Source: Acidobacteriaceae bacterium (GTDB lineage: Bacteria; Acidobacteriota; Terriglobia; Terriglobales; Acidobacteriaceae). From it: DNA of 6,203 nt. A program made the position numbers and the translations under genes. The notes under the pieces were generated by a model. It had not been told where the DNA came from and made no database searches. It saw nothing but the letters and a program-made list of their open reading frames with translations. Below, in pieces: positions 1-5,614 of this stretch. The stretch's first letter is position 1. Each line of letters starts with the position of its first letter. The DNA lies in contig DAHXOQ010000174.1 in NCBI GenBank assembly GCA_027364815.1, forward strand, positions 1-6,203, written 5' to 3'.

Positions 1-626
1 ATCCGGAGCCGCCACCGCCGGGTCTGGTGCCTTCCTGCGCCGAGGGCGGCGTACTGGGCATTCTCCCCGGCCTGGTCGGCGTCATCCAGGCCACTGAAGT
101 CATCAAGCTCATCCTCGGCAAGGGCGAACCGCTGATTGGGCGGCTACTGCTGGTGGATGCACTCTCCATGCGCTTCCGCGAACTCAAGCTGCGCAAGAAT
201 CCCCAGTGCCCGATCTGCGGTGAAAACCCCACCGTGACAAAATTAATTGACTACAACCATTTCTGCGGCATCCCGCAACAGGACCCCATGAACATAAAAA
301 CGCAAAACGGCATCCCTCAAATCTCCGTCAAGGAACTCAAAGCCCGCCTCGACGCCCAAGAAGACCTCTTCATCCTCGACGTCCGCGAGCCCTACGAATA
401 CAAAATCGCCAACATCGGCGGACATCTCATCCCTCTCAACACCATTCCCGACCACATCTCCGAGCTCGACCCCAAACGCGAGATCATCGTCCAATGCCGC
501 AGCGGCGCACGCAGCCAGAAGGCCGCCGAAATCCTCGCCCAAAACGGCTTCACCCGCGTCTCCAACCTCACCGGAGGAATCCTCGCCTGGTCCGCCGAAG
601 TCGACCCCTCCGTCCAAAAATATTAA
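1..626 (+). CDS. moeZ: MoeZ/MoeBR-type adenylyltransferase-sulfurtransferase (5'-truncated by window edge)
   Basis: The reading frame is open from base 3 and ends at TAA 624-626, giving the last 207 residues. The GTG at 27 is an internal Val codon, not the start. Seen: the C-terminal part of a ThiF/MoeB E1-like domain, with VPSCAEGGVLG (its Cys aligns with the conserved Cys of MoeB/ThiF) and ATEVIKLILG. Next comes CPIC (about nt 207-218), the second half of the family's structural zinc site. After a linker there is a rhodanese domain (about nt 318-600) with ILDVREPYEY and the active-site loop CRSGARS, its catalytic Cys at nt 495-497. Known of the family: the E1 domain adenylates the C-terminus of a small sulfur carrier (MoaD, ThiS or CysO type) and the rhodanese Cys passes on persulfide sulfur, in the cytoplasm. 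The adenylation site and first CxxC lie outside the window, so the exact carrier cannot be told. It could also be called a MoeB-rhodanese fusion. Confidence 0.9.
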   Translation, partial: PEPPPPGLVPSCAEGGVLGILPGLVGVIQATEVIKLILGKGEPLIGRLLLVDALSMRFRELKLRKNPQCPICGENPTVTKLIDYNHFCGIPQQDPMNIKTQNGIPQISVKELKARLDAQEDLFILDVREPYEYKIANIGGHLIPLNTIPDHISELDPKREIIVQCRSGARSQKAAEILAQNGFTRVSNLTGGILAWSAEVDPSVQKY

Positions 627-650
627 CGAGCCTCACAATAATCTGGCTGC

Positions 651-669
651 CCCACCCTTCACGTTTTTT
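651..669. repeat. Left half of a palindromic element interrupted by the IS
   Basis: This lies 24 bases after the moeZ stop. CCCACCCTTC (651-660) matches 9 of 10 bases of 3839-3848, the left arm of an intact palindrome elsewhere in the window. It is followed by acg and a T run that reaches the IS end. It may once have worked as the 3' hairpin of moeZ, which is inference. Confidence 0.5.
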
Positions 670-721
670 TGTTCAGTTTCATGACATCCTTTACACATTG
701 TTCCGGGATATCCTTTACACT
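670..721 (+). repeat. IS left terminal inverted repeat (IRL)
   Basis: Its 52 bases pair with the complement of 1914-1965 with 11 mismatches. The best-kept block is GTTCCGGGA followed by ATCCTTTACAC. The 11-mer ATCCTTTACAC occurs twice, at 686-696 and 710-720, 24 bases apart; this spacing suggests two transposase contact sites. The transposase promoter probably overlaps this end, but I could not place it. Confidence 0.85.
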
Positions 722-759
722 TTCGCGCGAGCGCCAGGTCGCGCGGAGGTTAAGAGGAT

Positions 760-1920
760 ATGACATGGAAGACGATGGATATACAGGAGCAGCGCGTTCG
801 ATTTGTTGTGGAAGCACTTCAGGCCAAGCGGCCCATGAGCGCCTTGTGCGCGGAGTATGACATCAGCCGGCCCACCGGATATCTGTGGCTGGAGCGCTAT
901 CGAGAAGGCGGCGTGACCGCCATTGCCGAACGCAGCCGCCGTCCCCATCGAAGCCCGGAGAAGACATCTTCAGAGTTGGAACTGCGCGTCGTCGCGCTGC
1001 GTCAGTGTTATCCGGACTGGGGTGCACGCAAGCTGGGTGTGCTGCTCGCTCGTCAGGGTATTCGGTTGCCGCAGAGCACCGTTCATCGCATTCTCCTGCG
1101 CCACGATCTTGTCCGCGAAGCTGATCGTCATCGTCCTGCGGTGAAGCGCTTTGAGCGGGAGCAGCCGAACCAACTCTGGCAGATGGACTTCAAGGGTCCC
1201 AAGAACTGGCCCACTGCCATCGGTCCGCTGTCGGTCATCGACGATCACAGCCGCTTCGTCATCGCGCTTGAAGCCATCGGGCGGCCTGACGGAGAGTTGG
1301 TAAAAGCTCAGTTAATCCGCGCCTTTGAACAGTGTGGTGTGCCCGACGCGATGCTCATGGATCATGGCACGCCGTGGTGGAACCAACACTCCTTTTCGGG
1401 CCGAACCTATCTCTCGCTGTGGATGATGCAGCAAGGCATTCAACTTTGCTGGAGTGGCATTCGCCATCCCCAGACTCAAGGCAAGGTGGAGCGATTCCAC
1501 GGCAGTCTGGAGCGAGCACTTCAACGCCGCGGTATGGCACAAGAAGAGCCGCAGAGTTGGCTCGACGCCTTTCGCCTAGAGCATAACTACATCCGCCCAC
1601 ATGAAGCATTGGCGATGAAAACACCCTCCGAGTTATGGCGACCCAGCGCACGACTCTACAACCCCTGTCCGCCGAGTTGGGAGTACCCGGAAGGCGCTTG
1701 GACACTGAAAGTCGATTGCCAAGGGAAAATCGACATACGCAACCAGCACTGGCGGATTGGTAAAAACCTGGCTGGAGAAAGGGTGATGATTCAGCCGGTA
1801 GAGGAACGCTATCTGGTTTTCTATTGCAACACCCTGATCCGTGAACTCGATCCGGCGTTAAAGCGCTCGATGATCGTCGAGCGCTTTAACGCCGAAGAGC
1901 AAAATACCCAAAGAGTGTAA
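760..1920 (+). CDS. IS481-family DDE transposase, 386 aa
   Basis: Cuts and joins the ends of its own IS, acting on DNA as a multimer. Residues about 8-50 form a helix-turn-helix (RVRFVVEALQ...CAEYDISRPTGYLWLERY) typical of the MPWKE-type IS481 proteins. A second DNA-binding segment follows at about 70-120 (WGARKLGVLL, STVHRILLRH). The RNase H-like integrase core begins near 137, with the catalytic triad read as D143 (WQMDFKG), D201 (LMDHGTPW) and E244 (QGKVERFHGSL). All three are present and the frame has no break, so the enzyme looks intact. The C-terminal 90 residues are a beta-rich tail common in the family. The start at ATG 760 is supported by GGAGG at 745-749, ten bases upstream. The stop codon lies inside the right inverted repeat. 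A very strong hairpin occupies codons near the 3' end (1853-1894). A related integrase-core family is possible, but the N-terminal HTH layout favours IS481. Confidence 0.92.
   Translation: MTWKTMDIQEQRVRFVVEALQAKRPMSALCAEYDISRPTGYLWLERYREGGVTAIAERSRRPHRSPEKTSSELELRVVALRQCYPDWGARKLGVLLARQGIRLPQSTVHRILLRHDLVREADRHRPAVKRFEREQPNQLWQMDFKGPKNWPTAIGPLSVIDDHSRFVIALEAIGRPDGELVKAQLIRAFEQCGVPDAMLMDHGTPWWNQHSFSGRTYLSLWMMQQGIQLCWSGIRHPQTQGKVERFHGSLERALQRRGMAQEEPQSWLDAFRLEHNYIRPHEALAMKTPSELWRPSARLYNPCPPSWEYPEGAWTLKVDCQGKIDIRNQHWRIGKNLAGERVMIQPVEERYLVFYCNTLIRELDPALKRSMIVERFNAEEQNTQRV
1853..1894. other. Perfect 18-bp inverted repeat inside the transposase 3' coding region
   Basis: The arms 1853-1870 and 1877-1894 are exact reverse complements, separated by the six bases TGATCG. 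The core is TTAAAGCGCTCGA. It lies about 25 bases before the stop codon and encodes residues near ALKRSMIVERFNAE. In RNA it would fold into a very stable stem. There is no T run after it, so it is not a standard intrinsic terminator on either strand. Confidence 0.8.
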
Positions 1921-1965
1921 AGGATCTCCCGGAACGTTCTGTAAACCATCTCGTGGAACTTGACA
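1914..1965 (-). repeat. IS right terminal inverted repeat (IRR)
   Basis: This is the inverted partner of 670-721. Read on the minus strand it begins TGTCAAGTTCC and ends with ATCCTTTACAC plus one base. The inner ATCCTTTACAC is exact, while the outer copy has decayed to ATGGTTTACAG, so the two ends are not equal. The repeat contains the transposase stop codon (1918-1920). Confidence 0.85.
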
Positions 1966-1986
1966 TAGAAAGAAGCGATGGATGGG
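1966..1986. repeat. Right half of the palindromic element interrupted by the IS
   Basis: The 21 bases starting directly after the IS match 3851-3871 at 18 positions, with mismatches only at the 7th, 10th and 14th. Together with 651-660 this rebuilds a palindrome of the type seen whole at 3839-3871, with the IS in its loop. Confidence 0.55.
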
Positions 1987-2006
1987 GGTACACGGCCGTC
2001 AAAGCA

Positions 2007-3356
2007 CTACGGTTTTGCGGGATGAGCGTCTAACCATTTCCGCGCGCGTTCCTGCACACGAGACAGATCCGCGGGTGTTAAATGAGAGGCAACATCGTCC
2101 CGAGTTTTGCGCATACCTGCTAGAACTGCGACTGCATCTTCCTGCTCTACACCTGTAACTTTGCCCGCAGCGGCAAGGTTGAGCCAAAAATAGGCTTCCA
2201 AATAATCCTGATTTACACCATTTCCGTGTTCGTAGAGAATCCCAAGTTGAAGTTGCGCAACAGTGTCACCTTGTTCCGCTGCCATACGATACCAGATTGC
2301 AGCTTGCGAGTAGTCTTGGGGAACACCTTGACCATGGACGTAATCAGCTCCAAGATTGCACTGCGCTTCTAAATTCCCTTGCGCAGCAGCTTTACGATAC
2401 CATTCCGCAGATTGCTGATAGTCATGTGGCACAACTTCGTCCGACTCTAAAGTCATGGCAAGTGATACTTGTGCACCGACATTACCCTGCTCTGCGGCCT
2501 TACGCAGCCACTCAATCATTTTGTTGTAGTCTTTAGGAACTCCATTCCCTTCAAAGTAGAGCGCCGCAAGTACGGCTTGTGCATCTGCATCCCCTTCATT
2601 AGCGGCCATGCGAAACAATAATGCCGTCTGCGCGTAGTCCTGTGGCACACCTTGTCCATCGTAGTACAAACGTCCAAGTTGTAATTCTGCGTCAGCATCT
2701 CCGTTCGCAGCCTTCTCTTTCAGGAGTGTGATATTTTGGCTCGGCAACGTGGAGTTGTTGCTCTCTGAAGGCTTCACGGGTGGTATTGACTTTGTTGGAG
2801 CAGAGACTGGCTGTTGTATCAGTGAACTGGGTATTCTTGCAAGTGCTTTATATTTGACTTTGCGTACCCTGCCTGAAAGATCGGAAACATAGACTTGAAG
2901 CGTGTTACCGTCGATTTCAGCGGTATATTTGCCGGGCGCTAGCACATCACATCGGTGCACACCATATATACAGGAAAGAAATACGCTACTTCCATCTGGC
3001 ATAATGGCTGTCACGAATTCAGCGGTTACGGTACCAACATGGGTTTGCGGCGCGGTTGCCGCAGTTGTAGTTGTAGTGCAATTGGATTTGGTATCTGTTT
3101 GTGCATTGATATTTGTAGTATTTGTTCCAAAATCTGTGATTGTCCCTGTCGTTGACCCATTCGTATTGCAATTCGTTTGTGAACTGCCTTGCCTTCCTGG
3201 CGTTGTATACGTGTACTGCCCTGAATTCAACTCCGTCTTGACAACTTCAATGATGATCTTCGGCTTGTCCTTGGCGAAAGCTGCAATGCTGAATAGGAAC
3301 ACGCAGAATATAGGTATACCGAACTGCTTGTATGAAAAACGTGCTCGTGCGGTCAT
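2007..3356 (-). CDS. Exported Sel1-repeat protein, 449 aa, with Thr/Asn-rich N-terminal domain
   Basis: The start at ATG 3354-3356 is preferred because AAAGGAG lies just upstream and it gives a clean signal peptide. The frame also stays open to a GTG at 3419, but that has no ribosome site and would bury the signal. Residues 1-28: basic start, hydrophobic GIPIFCVFLFSIAAFA, likely cleaved before KDK. Residues 52-104 are rich in Thr, Asn and Gln. Residues 109-170 form a compact domain (ending CDVLAPGKYTAEIDGNTLQVYV) that I recall from acidobacterial exported proteins but cannot name. A Pro/Ser linker follows at about 179-209. Five Sel1-like repeats of 35-36 residues run from 216 to 394 (pattern AA..GDADAQ..LG.LY..G.GVPQDY..A..WYRKAA). 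The third is degenerate (SDEVVPHDY). The repeats form a helical solenoid used for protein binding, so a periplasmic or surface scaffold role is likely. The gene lies 81 bases downstream of the small gene at 3438-3743 and may be co-transcribed with it. Its partner is unknown. Confidence 0.85.
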   Translation of the reverse strand: MTARARFSYKQFGIPIFCVFLFSIAAFAKDKPKIIIEVVKTELNSGQYTYTTPGRQGSSQTNCNTNGSTTGTITDFGTNTTNINAQTDTKSNCTTTTTAATAPQTHVGTVTAEFVTAIMPDGSSVFLSCIYGVHRCDVLAPGKYTAEIDGNTLQVYVSDLSGRVRKVKYKALARIPSSLIQQPVSAPTKSIPPVKPSESNNSTLPSQNITLLKEKAANGDADAELQLGRLYYDGQGVPQDYAQTALLFRMAANEGDADAQAVLAALYFEGNGVPKDYNKMIEWLRKAAEQGNVGAQVSLAMTLESDEVVPHDYQQSAEWYRKAAAQGNLEAQCNLGADYVHGQGVPQDYSQAAIWYRMAAEQGDTVAQLQLGILYEHGNGVNQDYLEAYFWLNLAAAGKVTGVEQEDAVAVLAGMRKTRDDVASHLTPADLSRVQERARKWLDAHPAKP

Positions 3357-3437
3357 GGGTCTCCTTTTGAGGGTTCGTGTTCCAAACAATTCATCCGTGA
3401 GAATTACCTTAATTGACACCCAGTAAATCGCTAATAA

Positions 3438-3743
3438 CTACTTGCGAGGGCTAGGTTTTCGAGCAAGTTGACGAAGTTCTTTATATACTGAGTGGCGTGT
3501 GGGCGCAAAGAAATCACCCATATTGCTTTTCTTCGCCCCTACTCTAGCCCCACATTTGCAACGCAATTCACCATCCAACAAATCCAGAGTGCCATGAGAA
3601 TATGCTTTCGCTGCTCGCTCCTGATATTCATCAGGAAGTATTGAGTATTGACATTCGTTCTTGATCTTGATCCCCGTGAATGGCCGACCTTTGACGAAAG
3701 TTCCCTTTAATTTCCGATTAGGCCTCGTGTAGATAAACGTCAT
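3438..3743 (-). CDS. Small basic protein of unknown function, 101 aa
   Basis: I do not recognise a family. The start at ATG 3741-3743 is chosen because GAGGTG sits directly upstream and a promoter (3761-3789) places the RNA start just before it. The ATG ten codons earlier (3771-3773) has no ribosome site and would lie upstream of the -10 box. The protein begins MTFIYTRPNRKLKG and is rich in Lys and Arg. It has three Cys: C31 in NECQYS, and C62 and C64 in LRCKCGAR. These could be part of a small metal site or a disulfide, but there is no full zinc-finger pattern. A conserved-looking tail reads FFAPTRHSVYKELRQLARK. No signal peptide or membrane segment is visible, so it is probably cytoplasmic. 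It shares strand with the Sel1 gene downstream. A real gene is likely given the promoter, ribosome site and length, though a false frame is not excluded. Confidence 0.6.
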   Translation of the reverse strand: MTFIYTRPNRKLKGTFVKGRPFTGIKIKNECQYSILPDEYQERAAKAYSHGTLDLLDGELRCKCGARVGAKKSNMGDFFAPTRHSVYKELRQLARKPSPRK

Positions 3744-3760
3744 AAGCACCTCACACACAA

Positions 3761-3789
3761 AGCATATCGCCATATAAAAGCGAAAGCAA
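3761..3789 (-). promoter_or_regulatory. Candidate sigma70-type promoter for the small protein and Sel1 gene
   Basis: On the minus strand, TTGCTT (3784-3789) and TATGCT (3761-3766) are separated by exactly 17 bases. Transcription would start near 3754, leaving a leader of about ten bases with GAGGTG before ATG 3743. This supports the shorter start of that gene. It is a consensus match by eye only. Confidence 0.4.
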
Positions 3790-3838
3790 GGCGAACTTAA
3801 TCACAGTGATAGCATTTCTTTTTTACTATCGTCATTTT

Positions 3839-3871
3839 CCTACCCTTCGCTAGAAAAAACCGAAGGATGGG
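3839..3871. repeat. Intact palindromic element between the GH130 gene and the small gene
   Basis: Arms 3839-3849 and 3861-3871 pair at 10 of 11 positions, one of them a T-G wobble and one mismatched. The best part is CCTTCG/CGAAGG, with the 11-base loop CTAGAAAAAAC. It lies about 70 bases past the GH130 stop and could stabilise or end that transcript. There is no T run outside the stem, so a classical intrinsic terminator is doubtful. The elements flanking the IS (651-660 and 1966-1986) are related to it, which points to a dispersed repeat. The rest of 3774-3939 holds only the promoter above and GC-rich spacer. Confidence 0.55.
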
Positions 3872-3939
3872 CACCCCATCATTATGGGAGGACTAAGGAA
3901 GGGCCACCCGGCGGTCCATCCATCTAGTCGAATATCTCT

Positions 3940-5058
3940 CTACTTTTCGGTCTCCACCACAGCAACCCGCGAATCGGCGCAGCCGTAATAGAGATACCCG
4001 CGATCTTTGAAGCGCACCAAGCCTTCGGCGAAGGTAGTGCCCGCCGCGTACTGGCCGGTTTTTTCCCCGGGTTCTTCGGGTTTCAGAACCGGGGCACCGG
4101 TTTGCTCAATCAGCTTTGCCGGATCGTTGGGGTCAAAGAGCGCCTCGCCGGCAGCGTAGGCATTGGGGCCCATGGTTTTATCGCCATTCGCCGGGTCGTT
4201 TTTTCCGTTGTAGATCATCACGATTCCAGCCTTTGTCAGCACTGGAGGAGGGCCTGTCTCCGGAAAGCCGCTGTCAAAGTGCCCGGCGCGCGGCTTCACC
4301 AACTCCAGCGGATTGCCTTGAGCATCTTCCACAGGAGTCCAATGAATCAAATCCGCCGAAGCGGCTAAATGAATCGTGCCTTCGCCCCAATACATCCAGA
4401 ATTTGGCGTTGATTTTTGTGGCAATCAATCGCCCGTCTTTCTCTTGAGTGACAATCCCGGCCGACTTGTATTTGAGAGTGTCATATTTACCGCCTTCAGC
4501 GCCGAAGAAGGCGGGGCCATGCTTGGTCCAGTGAATTAAATCTGTTGAAGTCGCAATCCCCACCGAGTAAGTCACGCGATTCCATTGCGTGTAGGTCAGG
4601 ACGTAAGTTCCGTCCGGAGCTTCAACGATGCGCGGGTCTTCGACACCGCCGGGCCACTCGCGTGATTTTTGTGATTCTTCGTCAGGGAAGAATACGGGCG
4701 CGGGCATGCGCGTAAAGTGCAGGCCATCGTCGCTGAACGCGAGGCCGAGACGCGAGGTGTGGCCGCCGATTTCCATTGCGCCGGAATCGTCTTCGGCGCG
4801 ATAGAGGAGGTAAACTTTGCCGTTGCGCACAATCGCGGCGGGGTTGAAGGTGTGCAGCGCCTCCCAATGGGCGGGGGCCTTGAGAATGGGATCGTTGAAG
4901 GTTGAATCCTGGAGCGGCGCGATGATCGGGTTTGCGTTTGCAGGGCGTTTGAAGGGGCCGATTAGCCAAGATTGTTGCGCGTAGAGCGAGAGGGAAGCGA
5001 GTAGAGTAAAAAGTCCGACAAACAGGATTTTTCTTGTTCTATGCTGATTCAATTGCAT
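3940..5058 (-). CDS. Secreted glycoside hydrolase family 130 protein (beta-mannoside hydrolase or phosphorylase), 372 aa
   Basis: Residues 1-27 are a signal peptide (KILFVGLFTLLASLSLYA before QQ), so it acts outside the cytoplasm. The rest is a five-bladed beta-propeller of GH130 type, seen from its motifs: FNPAA at 71-75, LLYRAED at 84-90, GGVEDPR with the catalytic Asp at 141, repeated blade motifs (SVGIATSTDLIHWTKHGPAF, HLAASADLIHWTPV), GPPPV at 269-273, and the closing FAEGLVRFKDRGYLYYGCADS. Known of the family: inverting enzymes acting on beta-mannosides, either phosphorylases or, in some clades, beta-1,2-mannosidases that lack phosphate-binding residues. Export favours a hydrolase, since phosphorylases normally work inside the cell; this is inference. 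Length is normal and the frame is unbroken. ATG 5056-5058 is preceded by TGAGGTC at good spacing. No transporter or other sugar gene adjoins it, and it is divergent from ubiD. Confidence 0.85.
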   Translation of the reverse strand: MQLNQHRTRKILFVGLFTLLASLSLYAQQSWLIGPFKRPANANPIIAPLQDSTFNDPILKAPAHWEALHTFNPAAIVRNGKVYLLYRAEDDSGAMEIGGHTSRLGLAFSDDGLHFTRMPAPVFFPDEESQKSREWPGGVEDPRIVEAPDGTYVLTYTQWNRVTYSVGIATSTDLIHWTKHGPAFFGAEGGKYDTLKYKSAGIVTQEKDGRLIATKINAKFWMYWGEGTIHLAASADLIHWTPVEDAQGNPLELVKPRAGHFDSGFPETGPPPVLTKAGIVMIYNGKNDPANGDKTMGPNAYAAGEALFDPNDPAKLIEQTGAPVLKPEEPGEKTGQYAAGTTFAEGLVRFKDRGYLYYGCADSRVAVVETEK

Positions 5059-5306
5059 TTTGACCTCATTCTAAGCGCCCGCAGCTAAAGCCGATGTTGA
5101 AAGTATCAAGTCATAACCGTGGGTTAAAACACCCGGCTGCCTCCGGAAAAGCAAACCGAAGTCAAAGACAGGGGATATCGTCCAACTGAGACGCCGTGCC
5201 CTGTTACAAAGCACGCACATCGAGTGTATCGGTTTCCGGGCCTCAGCAAAGTTTTTCCTTGAAAGGAATCGGAGGATGAGGTAACCGGCATTACAGGTAT
5301 CCGAGG

Positions 5307-5324
5307 TCCGCAAAAAAACGCGGG
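5307..5324. repeat. Weak hairpin with A-rich loop, possibly a degenerate relative of the palindromic element
   Basis: CCGC (5308-5311) pairs with GCGG (5320-5323), plus a T-G wobble at 5307/5324, around the loop AAAAAAAC. Read on the minus strand, TGCCCCAG precedes it and the loop is GTTTTTTT, recalling the element broken by the IS. The stem is short and chance is a real possibility. Confidence 0.25.
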
Positions 5325-5374
5325 AGCTGGGGCATCTATAGTTGGCGCGTGGATTTTTGGGTTAGAAGAAAGGC

Positions 5375-5472
5375 AGCGAGTCAGCCTGCGCTGGCGCGCA
5401 GATAGCGAGTCGGCCTGCGCTGGCGCGCAGATAGCGAGTCATCCTGCGCTGGCGCGCAGATAGCGAGTCAGC
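5375..5472. repeat. 29-bp tandem repeat, three full units plus an 11-base partial
   Basis: Units at 5375-5403, 5404-5432 and 5433-5461, then AGCGAGTCAGC at 5462-5472. The full units are identical except for two bases after AGCGAGTC (AG, GG, AT at positions 9-10). Each unit carries CTGCGC-TGGC-GCGCAG, a 6-bp stem with a four-base loop. As 29 is not a multiple of three and no gene covers it, it is non-coding. There are no unique spacers, so it is not a CRISPR array. It ends about 140 bases before the ubiD start. Confidence 0.92.
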
Positions 5473-5600
5473 AAGTCAGCGGTTGAATTGATTGAGGAAG
5501 TTCTATCAACAGAAGTGCAAGTACTTGCTCACACGCTGTAATCTGTTCATTGAAGTTGTGCGCTGCCTGGGGCGTGAGATGCGGCGTGTGAAGAAGATTG

Positions 5601-5606
5601 AAGGAG
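5601..5606 (+). promoter_or_regulatory. Strong ribosome binding site that decides the TTG start of ubiD
   Basis: AAGGAG lies eight bases before TTG 5615. The in-frame ATG at 5579 has only a weak GGGG-like site and would put this AAGGAG inside the coding region, so the TTG is the better start. Confidence 0.65.
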
Positions 5607-5614
5607 CAAAGACC

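Larger units (their letters stand above)
670..1965 (+). mobile_element. IS481-family insertion sequence, about 1296 bp, apparently complete
   Basis: One DDE transposase gene is bracketed by 52-bp imperfect terminal inverted repeats (41 of 52 positions match) that start TGT and end ACA. Length, single-ORF layout and transposase type fit the IS481 family. The right boundary is independently supported: the sequence from 1966 resumes an alignment (18 of 21 bases) with an uninterrupted palindrome at 3851-3871. No target-site duplication is visible: the left flank ends gtttttt and the right flank begins tagaaag. That suggests a lost duplication, a small deletion, or a left boundary off by a few bases. 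The element lies between moeZ and the 3' end of the Sel1 gene and breaks no recognisable coding sequence. The intact frame and both ends suggest it could still be mobile. Confidence 0.85.
5059..5614. other. Divergent intergenic region between the GH130 gene and ubiD
   Basis: About 555 bases without a convincing gene. It must hold the promoters of both flanking genes, but no box pair stood out. An 80-codon minus-strand frame (5071-5313) starts at a TTG without ribosome site and has no recognisable protein features, so I treat it as chance. The region contains a weak A-rich-loop hairpin (5307-5324), a 29-bp tandem repeat (5375-5472), and a moderately AT-rich stretch (about 5480-5560) that is the likeliest site of the ubiD promoter. 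Confidence 0.6.

Noticed and set aside
661..1975. Target-site duplication of the IS
   Set aside because: The bases flanking 670 and 1965 share no direct repeat in the expected size range.
3357..3419. Upstream GTG start of the Sel1 protein, adding 21 residues
   Set aside because: No ribosome site there. The ATG at 3354-3356 has AAAGGAG and gives a normal signal peptide.
2902..3426. 174-codon plus-strand frame with hydrophobic stretches
   Set aside because: It is the complement of the Thr/Asn-rich part of the Sel1 gene; the Val-rich hydrophobic runs come from antisense Thr and Asn codons.
3800..3810. ATCACAGTGAT palindrome as a possible operator
   Set aside because: Only 5-bp arms, a single copy, and it does not match the CRP consensus orientation; chance is likely.
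5071..5313. 80-codon minus-strand frame upstream of the GH130 gene
   Set aside because: TTG start without ribosome site and no protein-like features; it covers the expected promoter region.
5375..5472. Possible CRISPR array
   Set aside because: The 29-bp units are directly adjacent with no unique spacers, and there is no cas gene.
5462..5535. Short plus-strand peptide frame ahead of ubiD (ending near 5535)
   Set aside because: No start codon with a ribosome site, and it begins within the tandem repeat.
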